Below are positions 1 to 9,550 of a stretch of DNA of 64,000 nt, piece after piece. A model generated the notes under the pieces. It did not search any database and was not told the DNA's origin. It was given only the letters and a program-made list of their open reading frames with translations. The first letter of the stretch is position 1, and every line of letters begins with the position of its first letter. The position numbers and the translations under genes are program-made. Source of the stretch: Fodinicurvata sediminis DSM 21159 (GTDB lineage: Bacteria > Pseudomonadota > Alphaproteobacteria > Kiloniellales > DSM-21159). The stretch spans positions 1 through 64,000 of the forward strand of contig NZ_ATVH01000011.1 of the NCBI RefSeq assembly GCF_000420625.1, read 5' to 3'.

Positions 1-261
1 CACCCGGGCAAACTCGGGCAGGTTCGGTTCCAGGCCCGGCAGCTGTCCTGCGCGCGCCTGGCGGCGCCAGCTCGAGAGGTGCTGCGGGCGCAGGCCGTGG
101 CGCCGCGCCACCTCGGCAACGCGCGCATCCGGCTCAAACGATTCCGCGACAATCCGCGCCTTGGCCTCCTCCGTCCAACGCCGCCGGCCCGTCGGGCCCT
201 CCAGCACATCAAGGCGCTCGACACTATGGTCGAACTCCTCCACTAACAAATGTTGGTCCAT
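1..261 (-). CDS. tnpA: IS66 accessory protein TnpA, N-terminal 87 residues (partial)
   Basis: This is the first 87 codons of a small helix-turn-helix protein that runs off the left edge. The segment GPTGRRRWTEEAKARIVAES followed by an EVARRHGLRPQHLSSWRRQAR-type helix-turn-helix is the characteristic start of the IS66-family TnpA (IS3/IS66 OrfA-like) protein. In IS66 elements TnpA is one of three genes (tnpA, tnpB, tnpC) needed for transposition, with tnpC encoding the DDE transposase. The start chosen is ATG at 261, preceded by a weak GGGA ribosome-binding site. Base composition is more GC-rich than the chromosomal genes to the right, as expected for a mobile gene. Confidence 0.85.
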   Translation of the reverse strand, partial: MDQHLLVEEFDHSVERLDVLEGPTGRRRWTEEAKARIVAESFEPDARVAEVARRHGLRPQHLSSWRRQARAGQLPGLEPNLPEFARV

Positions 262-347
262 TTGGTATCCCGTATTTCGATAACACTGGGACCAACAGTA
301 ACCTATACAAACCCGCTACTGGAGTATGGGGCTCTCGCACCGCTTAC
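1..347 (-). mobile_element. IS66-family insertion sequence, one end only
   Basis: The left edge of the window lies inside an insertion sequence of the IS66 family. The evidence is the start of its tnpA gene on the minus strand and a candidate terminal repeat: read on the minus strand from 347, the sequence begins GTAAGCG, which matches the conserved tips of IS66-family inverted repeats. The element would therefore occupy everything left of 347, and the following eight bases (348-355) would be one copy of the target duplication. The other end is outside the window, so the duplication cannot be confirmed. The tnpA part is clearly richer in GC than the flanking chromosome. The exact boundary is inferred, because an open frame on the plus strand runs across it. 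Confidence 0.7.
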
Positions 348-425
348 GTCGTTATCCCTGCTGCGAGAATTGATACGGAGTACGGGCTCAATTGGATGAG
401 TTGGGCTGTGCGAAAATTTCAGTAA
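348..425 (+). pseudogene. Possible 3' remnant of a gene interrupted by the IS66 element
   Basis: Directly after the inferred IS end an open frame runs for 25 codons to a TAA at 423-425, ending in residues LNWMSWAVRKFQ. The same frame stays open leftwards through the IS end as far as the tnpA start region (around 249), with a low-complexity, Asn/Thr/Gly/Tyr-rich translation that looks protein-like. Either the last codons of a disrupted host gene are preserved here, or the frame is open by chance. No family is recognised. The rest of the interval up to glyQ (426-606) shows no gene and presumably carries the glyQ promoter. Confidence 0.3.
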
Positions 426-606
426 CTATAATTTTCAATATGTTATGCCCTTATGCCCATGTGGAATCACTGAATTGAGTGGTTCTTTGCCACCACCATG
501 AACTGCATATCTGACAGGGGTGCAGGGAACCTGTGTACGGCTTGATTTGGCGACCTGCTCTCTATAGGGTGCGCTCGCCTTCAGACGCGCAATTCCGATT
601 GTTTTC

Positions 607-1530
607 ATGCCCAAGATCGCCGCCGACCCGACGACCTGTTTTCAGAGTCTGATCCTCAAGCTGCAAAGCTATTGGGCTGAACAGGGGTGTGTCCTCCTGC
701 AGCCTTACGACATGGAGGTGGGAGCCGGAACTTTTCATCCGGCCACGACCTTGCGCTCGCTCGGCCCTGAGCGGGACTGGAATTGTGCCTATGTCCAGCC
801 TTCGCGGCGTCCGACTGATGGCCGCTATGGCGAGAATCCCAACAGGTTGCAGCATTACTACCAGTTCCAGGTACTGATGAAGCCCTCCCCAGCAAATATC
901 CAGGATCTCTATCTTGGCAGCCTGGAGGCCATGGGGATCAATCCACTGGAACATGACATTCGCTTCGTCGAGGACGACTGGGAAAGTCCGACCCTGGGGG
1001 CCTGGGGTCTGGGTTGGGAAGTTTGGTGCGACGGTATGGAGGTCACGCAGTTCACCTATTTCCAGCAGGTAGGTGGCATCGACTGTGACCCTGTTCCTGT
1101 TGAATTGACCTATGGTCTCGAGCGCCTGGCCATGTATGTCCAGGGCGTGGACAATGTCTATAACTTGGACTGGGATGGCTTGTCGGAAAGCCGGGGAGGT
1201 AAGTGCTATGGCGATGTCTTTCTGCAGGCCGAGCGCGAGTTCTCGGCCTACAATTTCGAGCATGCCGACACCGAGCGCCTGTTTCAGCATTTTTCAGATG
1301 CCGAGGCTGAATGCGCCCTGTTGCTGAAGCAGAAGCTCGCTTTGCCAGCCTATGATCAGTGCATGAAGGCAAGTCATCTCTTTAACCTGCTGGATGCCAG
1401 GGGGGTCATCTCCGTTACCGAAAGGCAGGCTTATATCGGCAAGGTCCGGGCCTTGGCCAAAGGCTGTTGCGAGGTCTGGGTTGGAAGCTTTTCCAGCGTG
1501 GAACAGGCGCAGGAGGCGACAGGTGCCTGA
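607..1530 (+). CDS. glyQ: Glycine--tRNA ligase alpha subunit
   Basis: This is the alpha chain of the bacterial heterotetrameric (alpha2beta2) glycyl-tRNA synthetase, which carries the class II catalytic core that activates glycine and charges tRNA-Gly. The 307-residue length is normal. Near the N-terminus it has the near-invariant stretch [21 protein letters not shown], followed by [14 protein letters not shown] and, later, [19 protein letters not shown] and [13 protein letters not shown], which are GlyQ hallmarks forming the class II active site. There is no clear Shine-Dalgarno before the ATG. The beta-subunit gene follows with an 8-base overlap, so the two chains are translationally coupled. 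No T-box leader is apparent upstream. Confidence 0.97.
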   Translation: MPKIAADPTTCFQSLILKLQSYWAEQGCVLLQPYDMEVGAGTFHPATTLRSLGPERDWNCAYVQPSRRPTDGRYGENPNRLQHYYQFQVLMKPSPANIQDLYLGSLEAMGINPLEHDIRFVEDDWESPTLGAWGLGWEVWCDGMEVTQFTYFQQVGGIDCDPVPVELTYGLERLAMYVQGVDNVYNLDWDGLSESRGGKCYGDVFLQAEREFSAYNFEHADTERLFQHFSDAEAECALLLKQKLALPAYDQCMKASHLFNLLDARGVISVTERQAYIGKVRALAKGCCEVWVGSFSSVEQAQEATGA

Positions 1531-3610
1531 GTTGCTGCTTGAATTATTCGGCGAGGAAATACCGGCCCGCATGCAAGCGCGGGCCCGAGATGACATGCAG
1601 CGATTGCTGTCCGACAAGCTAAACGAAGCGGGCCTGGCGTATGAAGAGATCGAATGTTTCGTGACTCCACGCCGCCTTGCCGCCGTGGTGCGCGGCTTGC
1701 CGGAACAGCAGCCGGATGTGACAGAAGAGCGCAAGGGGCCCAAGGTTGGCGCACCCGACAAGGCCGTTGAAGGCTTCCTGAAGGCCAATGGCCTTGAAGA
1801 CATTTCCCAGGCTGAAGTCCGGCAAACAGCCAAGGGCGATTTCTATTTTGCCGTTCGCCATATCGAAGGGCGCTCCACGCGTACGGTGCTGCCCAGTGCA
1901 ATTGCTGCGGCACTTCTGGGAATGTCCTGGCCTAAGTCTATGCGCTGGGCCAGCGGGCAGGGGCGTTGGGTTCGCCCCCTGCACAGGGTTATGGCAATCT
2001 TCGAAGGAGAGCCACTTGGTGACGCGATACAGCTGGCTGATCGCGGGTTTGACGTTTCCCACAGCAGTGTCTTGGGGCACCGTTTCCTGAGCCCCGAGCC
2101 CTTTGAGGTCGGCTCCTTCGAGGAATACCGGGACAAGTTGCGCAAGGCCTATGTCATCCTGGATCAGGATGAACGCCGGCGCATCATCGTAGAACAGAGC
2201 GCCTCGCTTGCGCATTCCGCTGGATTGGCGGTGCGTCCGGATCCTGGCCTTGTCGATGAGGTGGCGGGACTTGTGGAATGGCCGGAAACCCTGATTGTCC
2301 CCATTCCCCGGGACCTGATGGAACTGCCTCCTGAGGTCCTCATTACAGCGATGCGCAGTCATCAGAAGTATTTTGCGTTGGTCAAACCGGATGGGGCGCT
2401 GGCGGATCGTTTCCTCCTGGTGACCAACATGGAGGCGCCCGAAGGCTCGCAAATCCGGGATAACATTGTCTCCGGCAATGCACGCGTACTGCGTGCTCGC
2501 CTGGATGATGCGCGTTTCTTCTGGGACCAGGATCGCAGGGACAGCCTGGAAAGCCGGGTACAGGCGCTGTCCGACATGGTCTTCCATGCCCGATTGGGTA
2601 GTCTGGCTGACAAGGTTGGGCGTATTGAAGCGCTGGCCGTCGGGCTTGCACATCGCATGGATGACGTGGATGTTGATCGTGTGCGCTCGGCGGCACGGTT
2701 GTGCAAGGCCGACCTGACCACCGAGATGGTCGGGGAATTCCCTGAGCTGCAGGGCATCATGGGGCGCTACTATGCGGACCAGGACGGTGAGCATGAGGAG
2801 GTGGCCCAGGCCATAGCCGAACACTATTCTCCTTTGGGGCCCAATGACGCCTGTCCTTCGGCCGGTGTTTCCGTGGCCGTCGCGCTGGCCGACAAGATCG
2901 ATACACTGGTCGGCTTCTGGGCTATCGACGAGAAGCCGACAGGCTCCAAGGACCCCTATGCACTGCGTCGAGCGGCTTTGGGTGTTATTCGCCTGATCGT
3001 CGAGAACAACCAGCGCCTCCCCTTGCTTGAGGTCTTCAGGGAAGCTGAGGCAACTTTCAAGGAACTGAAAACCGAGCAGGTGGAAGAATCCCTGCTTGAA
3101 TTCCTGGCAGACCGCCTGAAGGTAACCCTGCGTGACCGTGGTGTGCGTCATGACCTGATATCAGCGGTCTTTTCACTGGGGGATGAGGATGACCTGGTTC
3201 GCCTGCTGGCTCGGGTCGAGGCCCTGGAGACTTTCCTGCAAAGCGAGGACGGGGCAAACCTGCTGACCGCCTGGCGGCGGGCAGCGAATATCGTTCGAAT
3301 CGAATCCAAGAAGGATGCACGTGTTTTTGAAGGCGAGGTGACAGAATCACGCCTTGAAGAAGAGGCAGAGGCCAGTCTTTACAAGGCGCTGGAAAAAGCG
3401 TCGGCCGATGCCAGAACGGCTCTGGGGAGGGAAGATTTCGCAGAAGCTATGGCGGCCATGGCGGCCTTGCGTCGTCCGGTGGACGCCTTTTTCGACAGCG
3501 TGACGGTGAATGCAGAGGCCAGTGGGATGAGGGAAAACCGCTTGAACCTGCTGGCCCGTATTGGCCTGACGCTGTCCGAAGTGGCTGATTTTTCGAAGAT
3601 TGAAGGATAG
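1523..3610 (+). CDS. glyS: Glycine--tRNA ligase beta subunit
   Basis: This is the beta chain of glycyl-tRNA synthetase, needed for tRNA-Gly recognition. An earlier ATG at 1394 is in frame but lies deep inside glyQ. The preferred start is GTG at 1523, which gives the typical N-terminus [18 protein letters not shown] and has a perfect AGGAGG six bases upstream. The resulting 695-residue length fits the family. The middle part carries [12 protein letters not shown] and the C-terminal part a DALR-type anticodon-binding region. It overlaps the end of glyQ by 8 bases, so both subunits come from one mRNA. ppdK follows 43 bases downstream on the same strand, the usual alphaproteobacterial order. Confidence 0.96.
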   Translation: MPELLLELFGEEIPARMQARARDDMQRLLSDKLNEAGLAYEEIECFVTPRRLAAVVRGLPEQQPDVTEERKGPKVGAPDKAVEGFLKANGLEDISQAEVRQTAKGDFYFAVRHIEGRSTRTVLPSAIAAALLGMSWPKSMRWASGQGRWVRPLHRVMAIFEGEPLGDAIQLADRGFDVSHSSVLGHRFLSPEPFEVGSFEEYRDKLRKAYVILDQDERRRIIVEQSASLAHSAGLAVRPDPGLVDEVAGLVEWPETLIVPIPRDLMELPPEVLITAMRSHQKYFALVKPDGALADRFLLVTNMEAPEGSQIRDNIVSGNARVLRARLDDARFFWDQDRRDSLESRVQALSDMVFHARLGSLADKVGRIEALAVGLAHRMDDVDVDRVRSAARLCKADLTTEMVGEFPELQGIMGRYYADQDGEHEEVAQAIAEHYSPLGPNDACPSAGVSVAVALADKIDTLVGFWAIDEKPTGSKDPYALRRAALGVIRLIVENNQRLPLLEVFREAEATFKELKTEQVEESLLEFLADRLKVTLRDRGVRHDLISAVFSLGDEDDLVRLLARVEALETFLQSEDGANLLTAWRRAANIVRIESKKDARVFEGEVTESRLEEEAEASLYKALEKASADARTALGREDFAEAMAAMAALRRPVDAFFDSVTVNAEASGMRENRLNLLARIGLTLSEVADFSKIEG

Positions 3611-3653
3611 ACGCGGCGCAGCTGTGCGCCGACTATCGGGAGAAAGTGTCAAG

Positions 3654-6326
3654 ATGTCCAAGTGGGTTTACAACTTTGGCGGCGGAGACTCCGAAGGCCG
3701 TTCGGATATGCGCAACCTTCTCGGCGGCAAGGGGGCCAATCTTGCCGAGATGGCGTCCATCGGCTTGCCCGTGCCGCCCGGTTTTACCATCACGACGGAA
3801 GTCTGTGCTCACTTCACGCAAACATCCGAGTACCCGAACGAGCTGACCACTCAGGTCGAAGAGGGACTGAAGCACATTGAAAAGATCACCGGTGCGAAGT
3901 TTGGCGCGCCAGACAATCCCTTGCTGGTCTCTGTTCGTTCGGGTGCGCGGGTTTCCATGCCCGGCATGATGGACACGGTTCTGAACCTTGGCCTGAACGA
4001 CAGCACGGTGGAGGGGCTGGCCCGTCACTCCAACGATGAACGTTTCGCCTATGACAGCTATCGCCGCTTTATCCAGATGTTCGGGGATGTGGTTCTGGGC
4101 GTGGACCACTATCACTTCGAGGAAATCCTGGAACTGGCCAAGGAGGACCGGGGCGCCCACCTGGATACGGAGCTGACGGCCGAGGACTGGAAAGGAGTCA
4201 TCGAGCAATACAAGGCGAAGATCGCCGATGAGATCGGCACGCCTTTCCCGCAGGATCCCAAGGACCAGCTCTGGGCGGCCATCGCCGCTGTCTTCCAGTC
4301 CTGGACCAACCAGCGTGCCGTGACCTACCGGCGCCTGCACCAGATTCCCGAAGCCTGGGGCACCGCCGTGAATATCCAGGCCATGGTCTTCGGCAACATG
4401 GGCGATGACTGTGCGACCGGCGTGGCCTTCACGCGCGACCCCTCCACCGGCGAGAACGAATTCTATGGCGAGTATCTCGTGAACGCCCAGGGTGAGGACG
4501 TGGTCGCCGGTATCCGCACGCCGCAGAATATCACCGTGCGTAGCAAGGAAAAGCAGGGCTCGGACATGCCGGCCATGGAAGAGGTCATGCCGGACGTCTT
4601 CCGCCAGCTGCTGGAGGTGCGGGGCCTGCTGGAACGCCATTACCGCGACATGCAGGACATCGAATTCACCGTTCAGGGCGACAAGCTGTACATGCTGCAG
4701 ACCAGGGCCGGTAAGCGCACGGCCAAGGCCGCTCTCAAGATTGCCGTGGACATGGTGAAAGATGGTTTGATCAGCGAGGAGGAGGCCGTTCAGCGCATAG
4801 ATCCGGCTTCTCTGGATCAGTTGCTGCATCCGACGCTGGATCCAAAGGCCGAACGCAAGGTCATTGGCCGCGGTTTGCCGGCATCCCCGGGCGCGGCCTC
4901 AGGAACCATCGTCTTCACCGCCGATCAAGCCGAGAAGCTGGCCAATGACGGGCAAAAGGTCATTCTGTGCCGCATCGAGACCAGCCCTGAGGATATTCAC
5001 GGCATGCATGCGGCGCAGGGCATCCTGACCACGCGTGGGGGCATGACCAGTCATGCGGCCGTTGTGGCGCGCGGCATGGGGCGTCCCTGTGTTGCCGGTG
5101 CCGGTGAGCTGCGCATCGACTACAAGGGGGGAGTCATGCGTGCCGGGTCCGTCGAGTTGAAGGAAGGTGATCGGATCACCATCGATGGGGCTTCCGGCGA
5201 GATCATCCAGGGCGACGTACCTACGGTTCAGCCCGAGCTGAGCGGTGACTTTGCACGCCTGATGGAATGGGCCGATCGCACGCGCACCTTGAAGGTCCGC
5301 ACCAATGCGGAAACGCCCACCGATTGCCGGACTGCAGTTCAGTTCGGGGCTGAGGGGATCGGCCTGTGCCGGACCGAACACATGTTCTTTGAGGCCGATC
5401 GCATCATCGCCGTGCGTGAGATGATCCTGGCTGAAAGCGAAGCGGGGCGCAGAAAAGCACTCGAGAAAATCCTGCCGATGCAGCGTCAGGACTTCATCGA
5501 CATCTTCCGGATCATGAAGGGTCTGCCGGTCACCATTCGCCTCCTGGATCCACCGCTCCATGAATTTCTGCCGAACGGTGAGGCGGAACTGGAAGAAGTG
5601 GCTCGTTCGGCCGGCGTGCCGGTAGAGCAGACACGGGCGCGCATGCTGAAACTGCATGAGGTCAATCCGATGCTGGGACATCGCGGATGCCGCCTGGGGA
5701 TCACCTATCCCGAGATATACGAAATGCAGGCCCGCGCCATCTTCGAGGCTGCGGTTGAGGTTCACAAGCAGGATGGCGATACCATCGTGCCGGAAGTCAT
5801 GATTCCTCTTGTGTCCGTGAAGAAGGAACTGGAGATCTTGCGCGCCCTGGTCAAACGGGTGGCCCAGGAAGTCATGGACAGTCATGGGCAGAAAATCGAA
5901 TACCTGATTGGCACGATGATCGAGTTGCCGCGTGCAGCCCTGCGTGCGGCGGAGATTGCCGAAGAGGCCGATTTCTTCTCGTTCGGTACGAACGATCTGA
6001 CCCAGACGACATTTGGCCTGTCCCGTGACGATTCCGGCAATTTCCTGCCGGCCTATCAGGCTCAGGGAATCCTGGAGCAGGATCCCTTCATCTCCCTGGA
6101 CCGTGAAGGTGTCGGCGAACTGGTTGGTATTGCGACGGAACGTGGCCGCGGTGCCCATCCGGATATCAAGCTTGGTATCTGCGGTGAGCATGGTGGGGAT
6201 CCGGCCTCGATTCGTTTTTGTCACGAGACCGGACTGGAATATGTCAGTTGTTCCCCATTCCGTGTTCCGATTGCGCGCCTTGCAGCAGCACAGGCAGCCC
6301 TGAAAGAAGCCGAACGCGACGTATGA
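3654..6326 (+). CDS. ppdK: Pyruvate, phosphate dikinase
   Basis: This enzyme interconverts pyruvate, ATP and phosphate with phosphoenolpyruvate, AMP and pyrophosphate in the cytoplasm, linking glycolysis and gluconeogenesis. The order is an N-terminal ATP-grasp domain (LLGGKGANLAEM near the start, VSVRSGARVSMPGMMDTVLN around residue 100), a central swivelling phosphohistidine domain with the catalytic histidine at about residue 467 in GGMTSHAAVVARGMGRP, and a C-terminal PEP/pyruvate barrel with FGTNDLTQTTFG and the catalytic cysteine near residue 843 in GICGEHGGDP. The start is the ATG at 3654 giving MSKWVYNFGGGDSEG; this yields 890 residues, the normal length, whereas an upstream in-frame codon at 3600 overlaps glyS. 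It probably shares an operon with glyQS and ends at a strong terminator. Confidence 0.96.
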   Translation: MSKWVYNFGGGDSEGRSDMRNLLGGKGANLAEMASIGLPVPPGFTITTEVCAHFTQTSEYPNELTTQVEEGLKHIEKITGAKFGAPDNPLLVSVRSGARVSMPGMMDTVLNLGLNDSTVEGLARHSNDERFAYDSYRRFIQMFGDVVLGVDHYHFEEILELAKEDRGAHLDTELTAEDWKGVIEQYKAKIADEIGTPFPQDPKDQLWAAIAAVFQSWTNQRAVTYRRLHQIPEAWGTAVNIQAMVFGNMGDDCATGVAFTRDPSTGENEFYGEYLVNAQGEDVVAGIRTPQNITVRSKEKQGSDMPAMEEVMPDVFRQLLEVRGLLERHYRDMQDIEFTVQGDKLYMLQTRAGKRTAKAALKIAVDMVKDGLISEEEAVQRIDPASLDQLLHPTLDPKAERKVIGRGLPASPGAASGTIVFTADQAEKLANDGQKVILCRIETSPEDIHGMHAAQGILTTRGGMTSHAAVVARGMGRPCVAGAGELRIDYKGGVMRAGSVELKEGDRITIDGASGEIIQGDVPTVQPELSGDFARLMEWADRTRTLKVRTNAETPTDCRTAVQFGAEGIGLCRTEHMFFEADRIIAVREMILAESEAGRRKALEKILPMQRQDFIDIFRIMKGLPVTIRLLDPPLHEFLPNGEAELEEVARSAGVPVEQTRARMLKLHEVNPMLGHRGCRLGITYPEIYEMQARAIFEAAVEVHKQDGDTIVPEVMIPLVSVKKELEILRALVKRVAQEVMDSHGQKIEYLIGTMIELPRAALRAAEIAEEADFFSFGTNDLTQTTFGLSRDDSGNFLPAYQAQGILEQDPFISLDREGVGELVGIATERGRGAHPDIKLGICGEHGGDPASIRFCHETGLEYVSCSPFRVPIARLAAAQAALKEAERDV

Positions 6327-6356
6327 TTGGATGAAAGGTCAAGGGGCCTTGGGCCG

Positions 6357-6390
6357 GAAAACGCCCGGAGCACTGCTTCGGGCGTTTTCT
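6357..6390 (+). terminator. Rho-independent terminator after ppdK
   Basis: An 11-base perfect inverted repeat (GAAAACGCCCG and CGGGCGTTTTC) flanks an 11-base loop and its right arm ends in a T run. It sits 30 bases after the ppdK stop and closes the glyQ-glyS-ppdK transcription unit. Confidence 0.9.
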
Positions 6391-6513
6391 GATTCGGGAT
6401 CCCCTGACCGGCCGACAACAAGGCTGGAGCGATATCTTGGAACTTCCGTGTTCGGGCAGTAGGCTGCTGCAACAAGGGTTTATCAACCAGCTTGGCCCGG
6501 AAAGATGATCTGA

Positions 6514-7461
6514 ATGACTAAAGGTTATAGGGACCACAGCCAGATAAGAGGAAAGGCCGCTATCGCGCAGGCCTTGGCCGCCGTCGAGCGCCATGCCGAT
6601 GCTGTGGAAACTCGGCAGATGCTTGCCGAAGCATATCGTGCGCCCAAGGGGCATGTGATCGGTATCACGGGCCCCCCTGGGGTCGGTAAATCCACATTGA
6701 TAAGAGGTCTGATCGAATCCTTCCGACAGGAAGGGCTGAGCGTGGCGGTGGTCGCCGTGGATCCCTCGTCTCGTCAAAGCGGAGGTGCCTTGCTGGGTGA
6801 CCGCGTGCGTCTGGGCGGAAATCCGGAGGATTCCGGTCTGTTCATACGTTCCATGGCGGCCCGGGACCGTCTGGGCGGATTGGCGGATGTGACCTGGGCT
6901 GCAACAGTCTTGCTGCGGGCACATTATGAACGGATCCTCGTGGAGACCGTTGGCGTCGGGCAATCGGAAACCGACGTGGCCAATCTGGCTGATAGCGTGG
7001 TCTTCTGTGTACAGCCTGGAAGCGGGGACGTACTTCAATTCATGAAAGCAGGAATTGCGGAAACCCCGCATCTGGCGGTGGTTACCAAGGCGGACATGGG
7101 CTCTGCAGCTCACAAGACCGAAATGGATTTACGAGAAGCCCTTCCACCCCGATCAAGAGATGGCAGTGAGGTCTCCATTCTGCGCCTGGCCTTGCAGGAA
7201 CCCGATGGTATCGAGCCCTTGCGGATGGCATTGGAAAACCGCTGGGCGACTCTATGCTCCAGGCCCGACAGGCTGGCCATCAAGCGGTTGAATCAGGCTG
7301 AGCACTGGCTGGAAGACGCTCTGCGCAACCGCTTTGGCCGTGAGGGCGTGAAGCGCTGCGTGAACCTGGAATTGAGTGAGGAAGAGGTGCCTTTCGATCG
7401 CTTGGCGGAGCTCAGCGCGAGTCTTGCCAGAAATTGGCCCAATCAGGTTGACGGGGCTTGA
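6514..7461 (+). CDS. meaB: MeaB/ArgK-type GTPase chaperone
   Basis: This is a 315-residue G3E-family P-loop GTPase of the MeaB (MMAA) group, which protects and reloads adenosylcobalamin-dependent methylmalonyl-CoA mutase. It shows the Walker A motif GPPGVGKST at about residues 53-61, then VDPSSRQSGGALLGDRVRL (switch region typical of MeaB), the VETVGVGQSETDVANLAD segment and a VTKAD guanine-specificity motif. The mutase genes are not in this window, so the partner must be elsewhere in the genome. A related family member could serve isobutyryl-CoA mutase instead. The last 50 bases overlap the 3' end of the convergent ygfZ gene. Confidence 0.92.
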   Translation: MTKGYRDHSQIRGKAAIAQALAAVERHADAVETRQMLAEAYRAPKGHVIGITGPPGVGKSTLIRGLIESFRQEGLSVAVVAVDPSSRQSGGALLGDRVRLGGNPEDSGLFIRSMAARDRLGGLADVTWAATVLLRAHYERILVETVGVGQSETDVANLADSVVFCVQPGSGDVLQFMKAGIAETPHLAVVTKADMGSAAHKTEMDLREALPPRSRDGSEVSILRLALQEPDGIEPLRMALENRWATLCSRPDRLAIKRLNQAEHWLEDALRNRFGREGVKRCVNLELSEEEVPFDRLAELSASLARNWPNQVDGA

Positions 7462-8320
7462 GCTTGGCATCGCCGGCTTCAAGGAGTGGGTTGTCCTCCT
7501 TCTTGAAAATATCCAGTCGCAGCAGAGCAAGCGCACGCCCGTTGGCAGAAGAGCGAACTTCGCCCACCTGTTTCCCATCCAGTGTAACGGCAGTGCCGAT
7601 TTCAGGCAGAGAACCTTCCACCTCAACAGGCATCAGGCGTTTTTTCACCAATCCACGGTACTTGGTGCGCGCTGTCAGTTCCTGTCCCATGTAACAGCCT
7701 TTCTGCCAATCCACGCCGCCAAGCTCGTCGAATCCGTTCTCGAGCAGGGTTGCACGCTCGGCCTCCATGTCACGGCTGCCATCGGGAAGGCCCAGGTCTA
7801 TGCGCTGGCTGTCATAGTCCTCCCGCGTGCCGGTTTTTGCATTGAGTGACGACAGCAACTGGGTGGCCTGGTTCGCCGGGGCAACGAGACGCAGGCCGGC
7901 AGCAGGGTGGCGGGGATCGCGCATCAGGATACCATCGCCATAGGACAGGCTGGCGCCTGCTTGCGTGGGCAGGTCCAGATTTTCAGGCAGTTCTCCGTAA
8001 AGGGCATGGACCTCGAACGCCTCACTCAGATCCGCCATCTCGACTTTGGAGCGGAGCTTGTACATGCGCAGACGCTTCATGAGGTCTGCACGGCGTGCCG
8101 CTTCCACGTCCATCCAAAAGGTGTCTTCCGCGGGCTGGGCGATGAAGAAATCGTACAGGTACTTACCCTGGGGGGTCAGGAAAGCGGCCCAAATGGACTG
8201 GTTCGGGCTGACACGGTTGACATCATTGGAGACAATTCCCTGAAGGAAATCCCTCAAATCCGGGCCGTTCAGGGCCAGGAGGCCACGTTCTTCAAGTTTT
8301 ACGGCGAAAATTCTGCTCAT
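7412..8320 (-). CDS. ygfZ: Folate-binding protein YgfZ (GcvT-like, Fe-S maintenance/tRNA modification)
   Basis: This 302-residue cytoplasmic protein belongs to the YgfZ/IBA57 family, which binds tetrahydrofolate and assists assembly or repair of some Fe-S enzymes, including MiaB in tRNA thiomethylation. The signature KGCYMGQELTARTKYRG, which contains the conserved cysteine of the family (K-G-C-Y-x-G-Q-E), is present at about residue 195-210. The N-terminal part has the GcvT-like fold pattern ALNGPDLRDFLQGIVSNDV. It is convergent with and overlaps meaB by 50 bases, and divergent from the glycosyltransferase gene, with about 100 bases of shared promoter space. Confidence 0.93.
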   Translation of the reverse strand: MSRIFAVKLEERGLLALNGPDLRDFLQGIVSNDVNRVSPNQSIWAAFLTPQGKYLYDFFIAQPAEDTFWMDVEAARRADLMKRLRMYKLRSKVEMADLSEAFEVHALYGELPENLDLPTQAGASLSYGDGILMRDPRHPAAGLRLVAPANQATQLLSSLNAKTGTREDYDSQRIDLGLPDGSRDMEAERATLLENGFDELGGVDWQKGCYMGQELTARTKYRGLVKKRLMPVEVEGSLPEIGTAVTLDGKQVGEVRSSANGRALALLRLDIFKKEDNPLLEAGDAKLKPRQPDWANFWQDSR

Positions 8321-8417
8321 GCTGTTATCCTTCTTCCGCTGACCTAGGTAAGTGGCCGGGCGAGTCGGAACAAGAAGGTTCCTGGTGAAAAGACCCGGTT
8401 CTCAGTGGGGGCGTTGC

Positions 8418-9527
8418 ATGCGCATAATGCACATCGCCGATTTCGGCCGTGATGAACCGGAATTGTGCGCACTTTTTGCCAGGATTTGTACCACCTTTCA
8501 CGACCCCGTGTGGCGTGACGAGGTCAGCCAGCAGATCCTGATTCGCAAAAATGCAATGCCTACATCCGACCTGGAGACCATGGGGTTGAACCTGGAAAGC
8601 CTGCCATTTCGTCGTTGGCTGGATTTTTCCACGCCTACGCGGGTAGCCGATAGTCTGCAGGTCTATCGTCCGGATATTGTGCTTGTCTGGCGAGCGGAAG
8701 CCATGGGTGCGCTCAGGCTGGAGACTCACCGTTGTCTCATTGGAATCGCAAGTGATTACGGGCCAGTTTCTCGCTGGCGGGCCTGTCGCCGATTGATTGC
8801 CCTGAACGAGGATTTGGGAGAGGCCGTTCGGGAGCAGGGCTGGTCCGATGATCATATCGATCTTCCGAGCATGCCTGTCAGCAACGAGATCGTTCAGCCT
8901 TTTCCGCGCAAGGGCCTTCACACGCCCTTTGAAGCTGATCTTGTGGTCAGTACGCCTTTGAAGACTGGAGATACCGGCGGCTACGGCCTGATCCGGATGC
9001 TTGCCGAGATGAAGGACATATTCCTGTGGATGATTGCACCCAGGCGGGATCACAAGAAACTGATGGCCTTTGCCGATCGAATGGAAACGACCAGCCGATT
9101 GCGGTTGCTCGAGCCGCGACTCGACCACAGGGCATACTACGCAGCGGCGGATGTGGTGGTCGCTGCCAGCACGAAGGATACCATTGGCTACAGCGTCATC
9201 GAAGCCTGGAGCCAGAGTTGCCCGATTGTCGGCGCTGGAGCGATTGGTCCGGCCTGTTTGATACGGCATGGCGACAGCGGCATGCTGAGCAGCAGCGGAG
9301 ATGACAAAGCCCTGCAACGCACCTTGCGTCGGATCCTGCAGGATCCCATCCTGTACGATCGCCTTGCCGCGGGCGGCAGGCGGGTCTATGAGACCCACCA
9401 TCAGGAAAGTCTGGCAACGGACGGTTGGCTTGCCTGTTTCTACCGTGCACTGGGACAGGCTGTTCCCGTGAGTTCGACGACACGAACGGCGGATGATCAA
9501 GGCAAGCATGCCGACATTACCGCCTGA
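8418..9527 (+). CDS. Glycosyltransferase, GT4-like
   Basis: The translation resembles a GT-B fold glycosyltransferase of family 4. The C-terminal half has an RLLEPRLDHRAYYAAADVVV stretch and then GYSVIEAWSQSCPIVGAGAIGP, the usual nucleotide-sugar-binding region with a conserved glutamate in an EAWS segment. It is then followed by the typical loop about losing control of an index (DDKALQRTLRRILQDPILYDRLAAGGRRVYE). Sugar donor and acceptor cannot be told from sequence. The start chosen is the ATG at 8418 (MRIMHIADFGRDEPE), which follows a G-rich stretch; an in-frame ATG at 8352 is possible but gives an atypical N-terminus. It stands alone between ygfZ and the dihydroorotase gene, 23 bases before the latter, so it may be cotranscribed with it. 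It could modify lipopolysaccharide or a secreted polymer. Confidence 0.8.
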   Translation: MRIMHIADFGRDEPELCALFARICTTFHDPVWRDEVSQQILIRKNAMPTSDLETMGLNLESLPFRRWLDFSTPTRVADSLQVYRPDIVLVWRAEAMGALRLETHRCLIGIASDYGPVSRWRACRRLIALNEDLGEAVREQGWSDDHIDLPSMPVSNEIVQPFPRKGLHTPFEADLVVSTPLKTGDTGGYGLIRMLAEMKDIFLWMIAPRRDHKKLMAFADRMETTSRLRLLEPRLDHRAYYAAADVVVAASTKDTIGYSVIEAWSQSCPIVGAGAIGPACLIRHGDSGMLSSSGDDKALQRTLRRILQDPILYDRLAAGGRRVYETHHQESLATDGWLACFYRALGQAVPVSSTTRTADDQGKHADITA

Positions 9528-9550
9528 GTATGTGAACCGGAGAATTTATA

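Noticed and set aside
348-606. A glycine T-box or glycine riboswitch before glyQS
   Set aside because: No T-box sequence, specifier loop or paired glycine aptamers could be recognised in the short leader, and T-box control of glyQS is not typical of alphaproteobacteria.
1619-3151. A 510-codon open frame on the minus strand inside glyS
   Set aside because: It is the antisense shadow of a clear glyS gene; its translation matches no family and is rich in residues expected from reversed GC-rich codons.
3633-6224. Long minus-strand open frames of 398 and 441 codons inside ppdK
   Set aside because: They lie entirely opposite an unmistakable PPDK gene, have no ribosome-binding sites of note and no recognisable domains.
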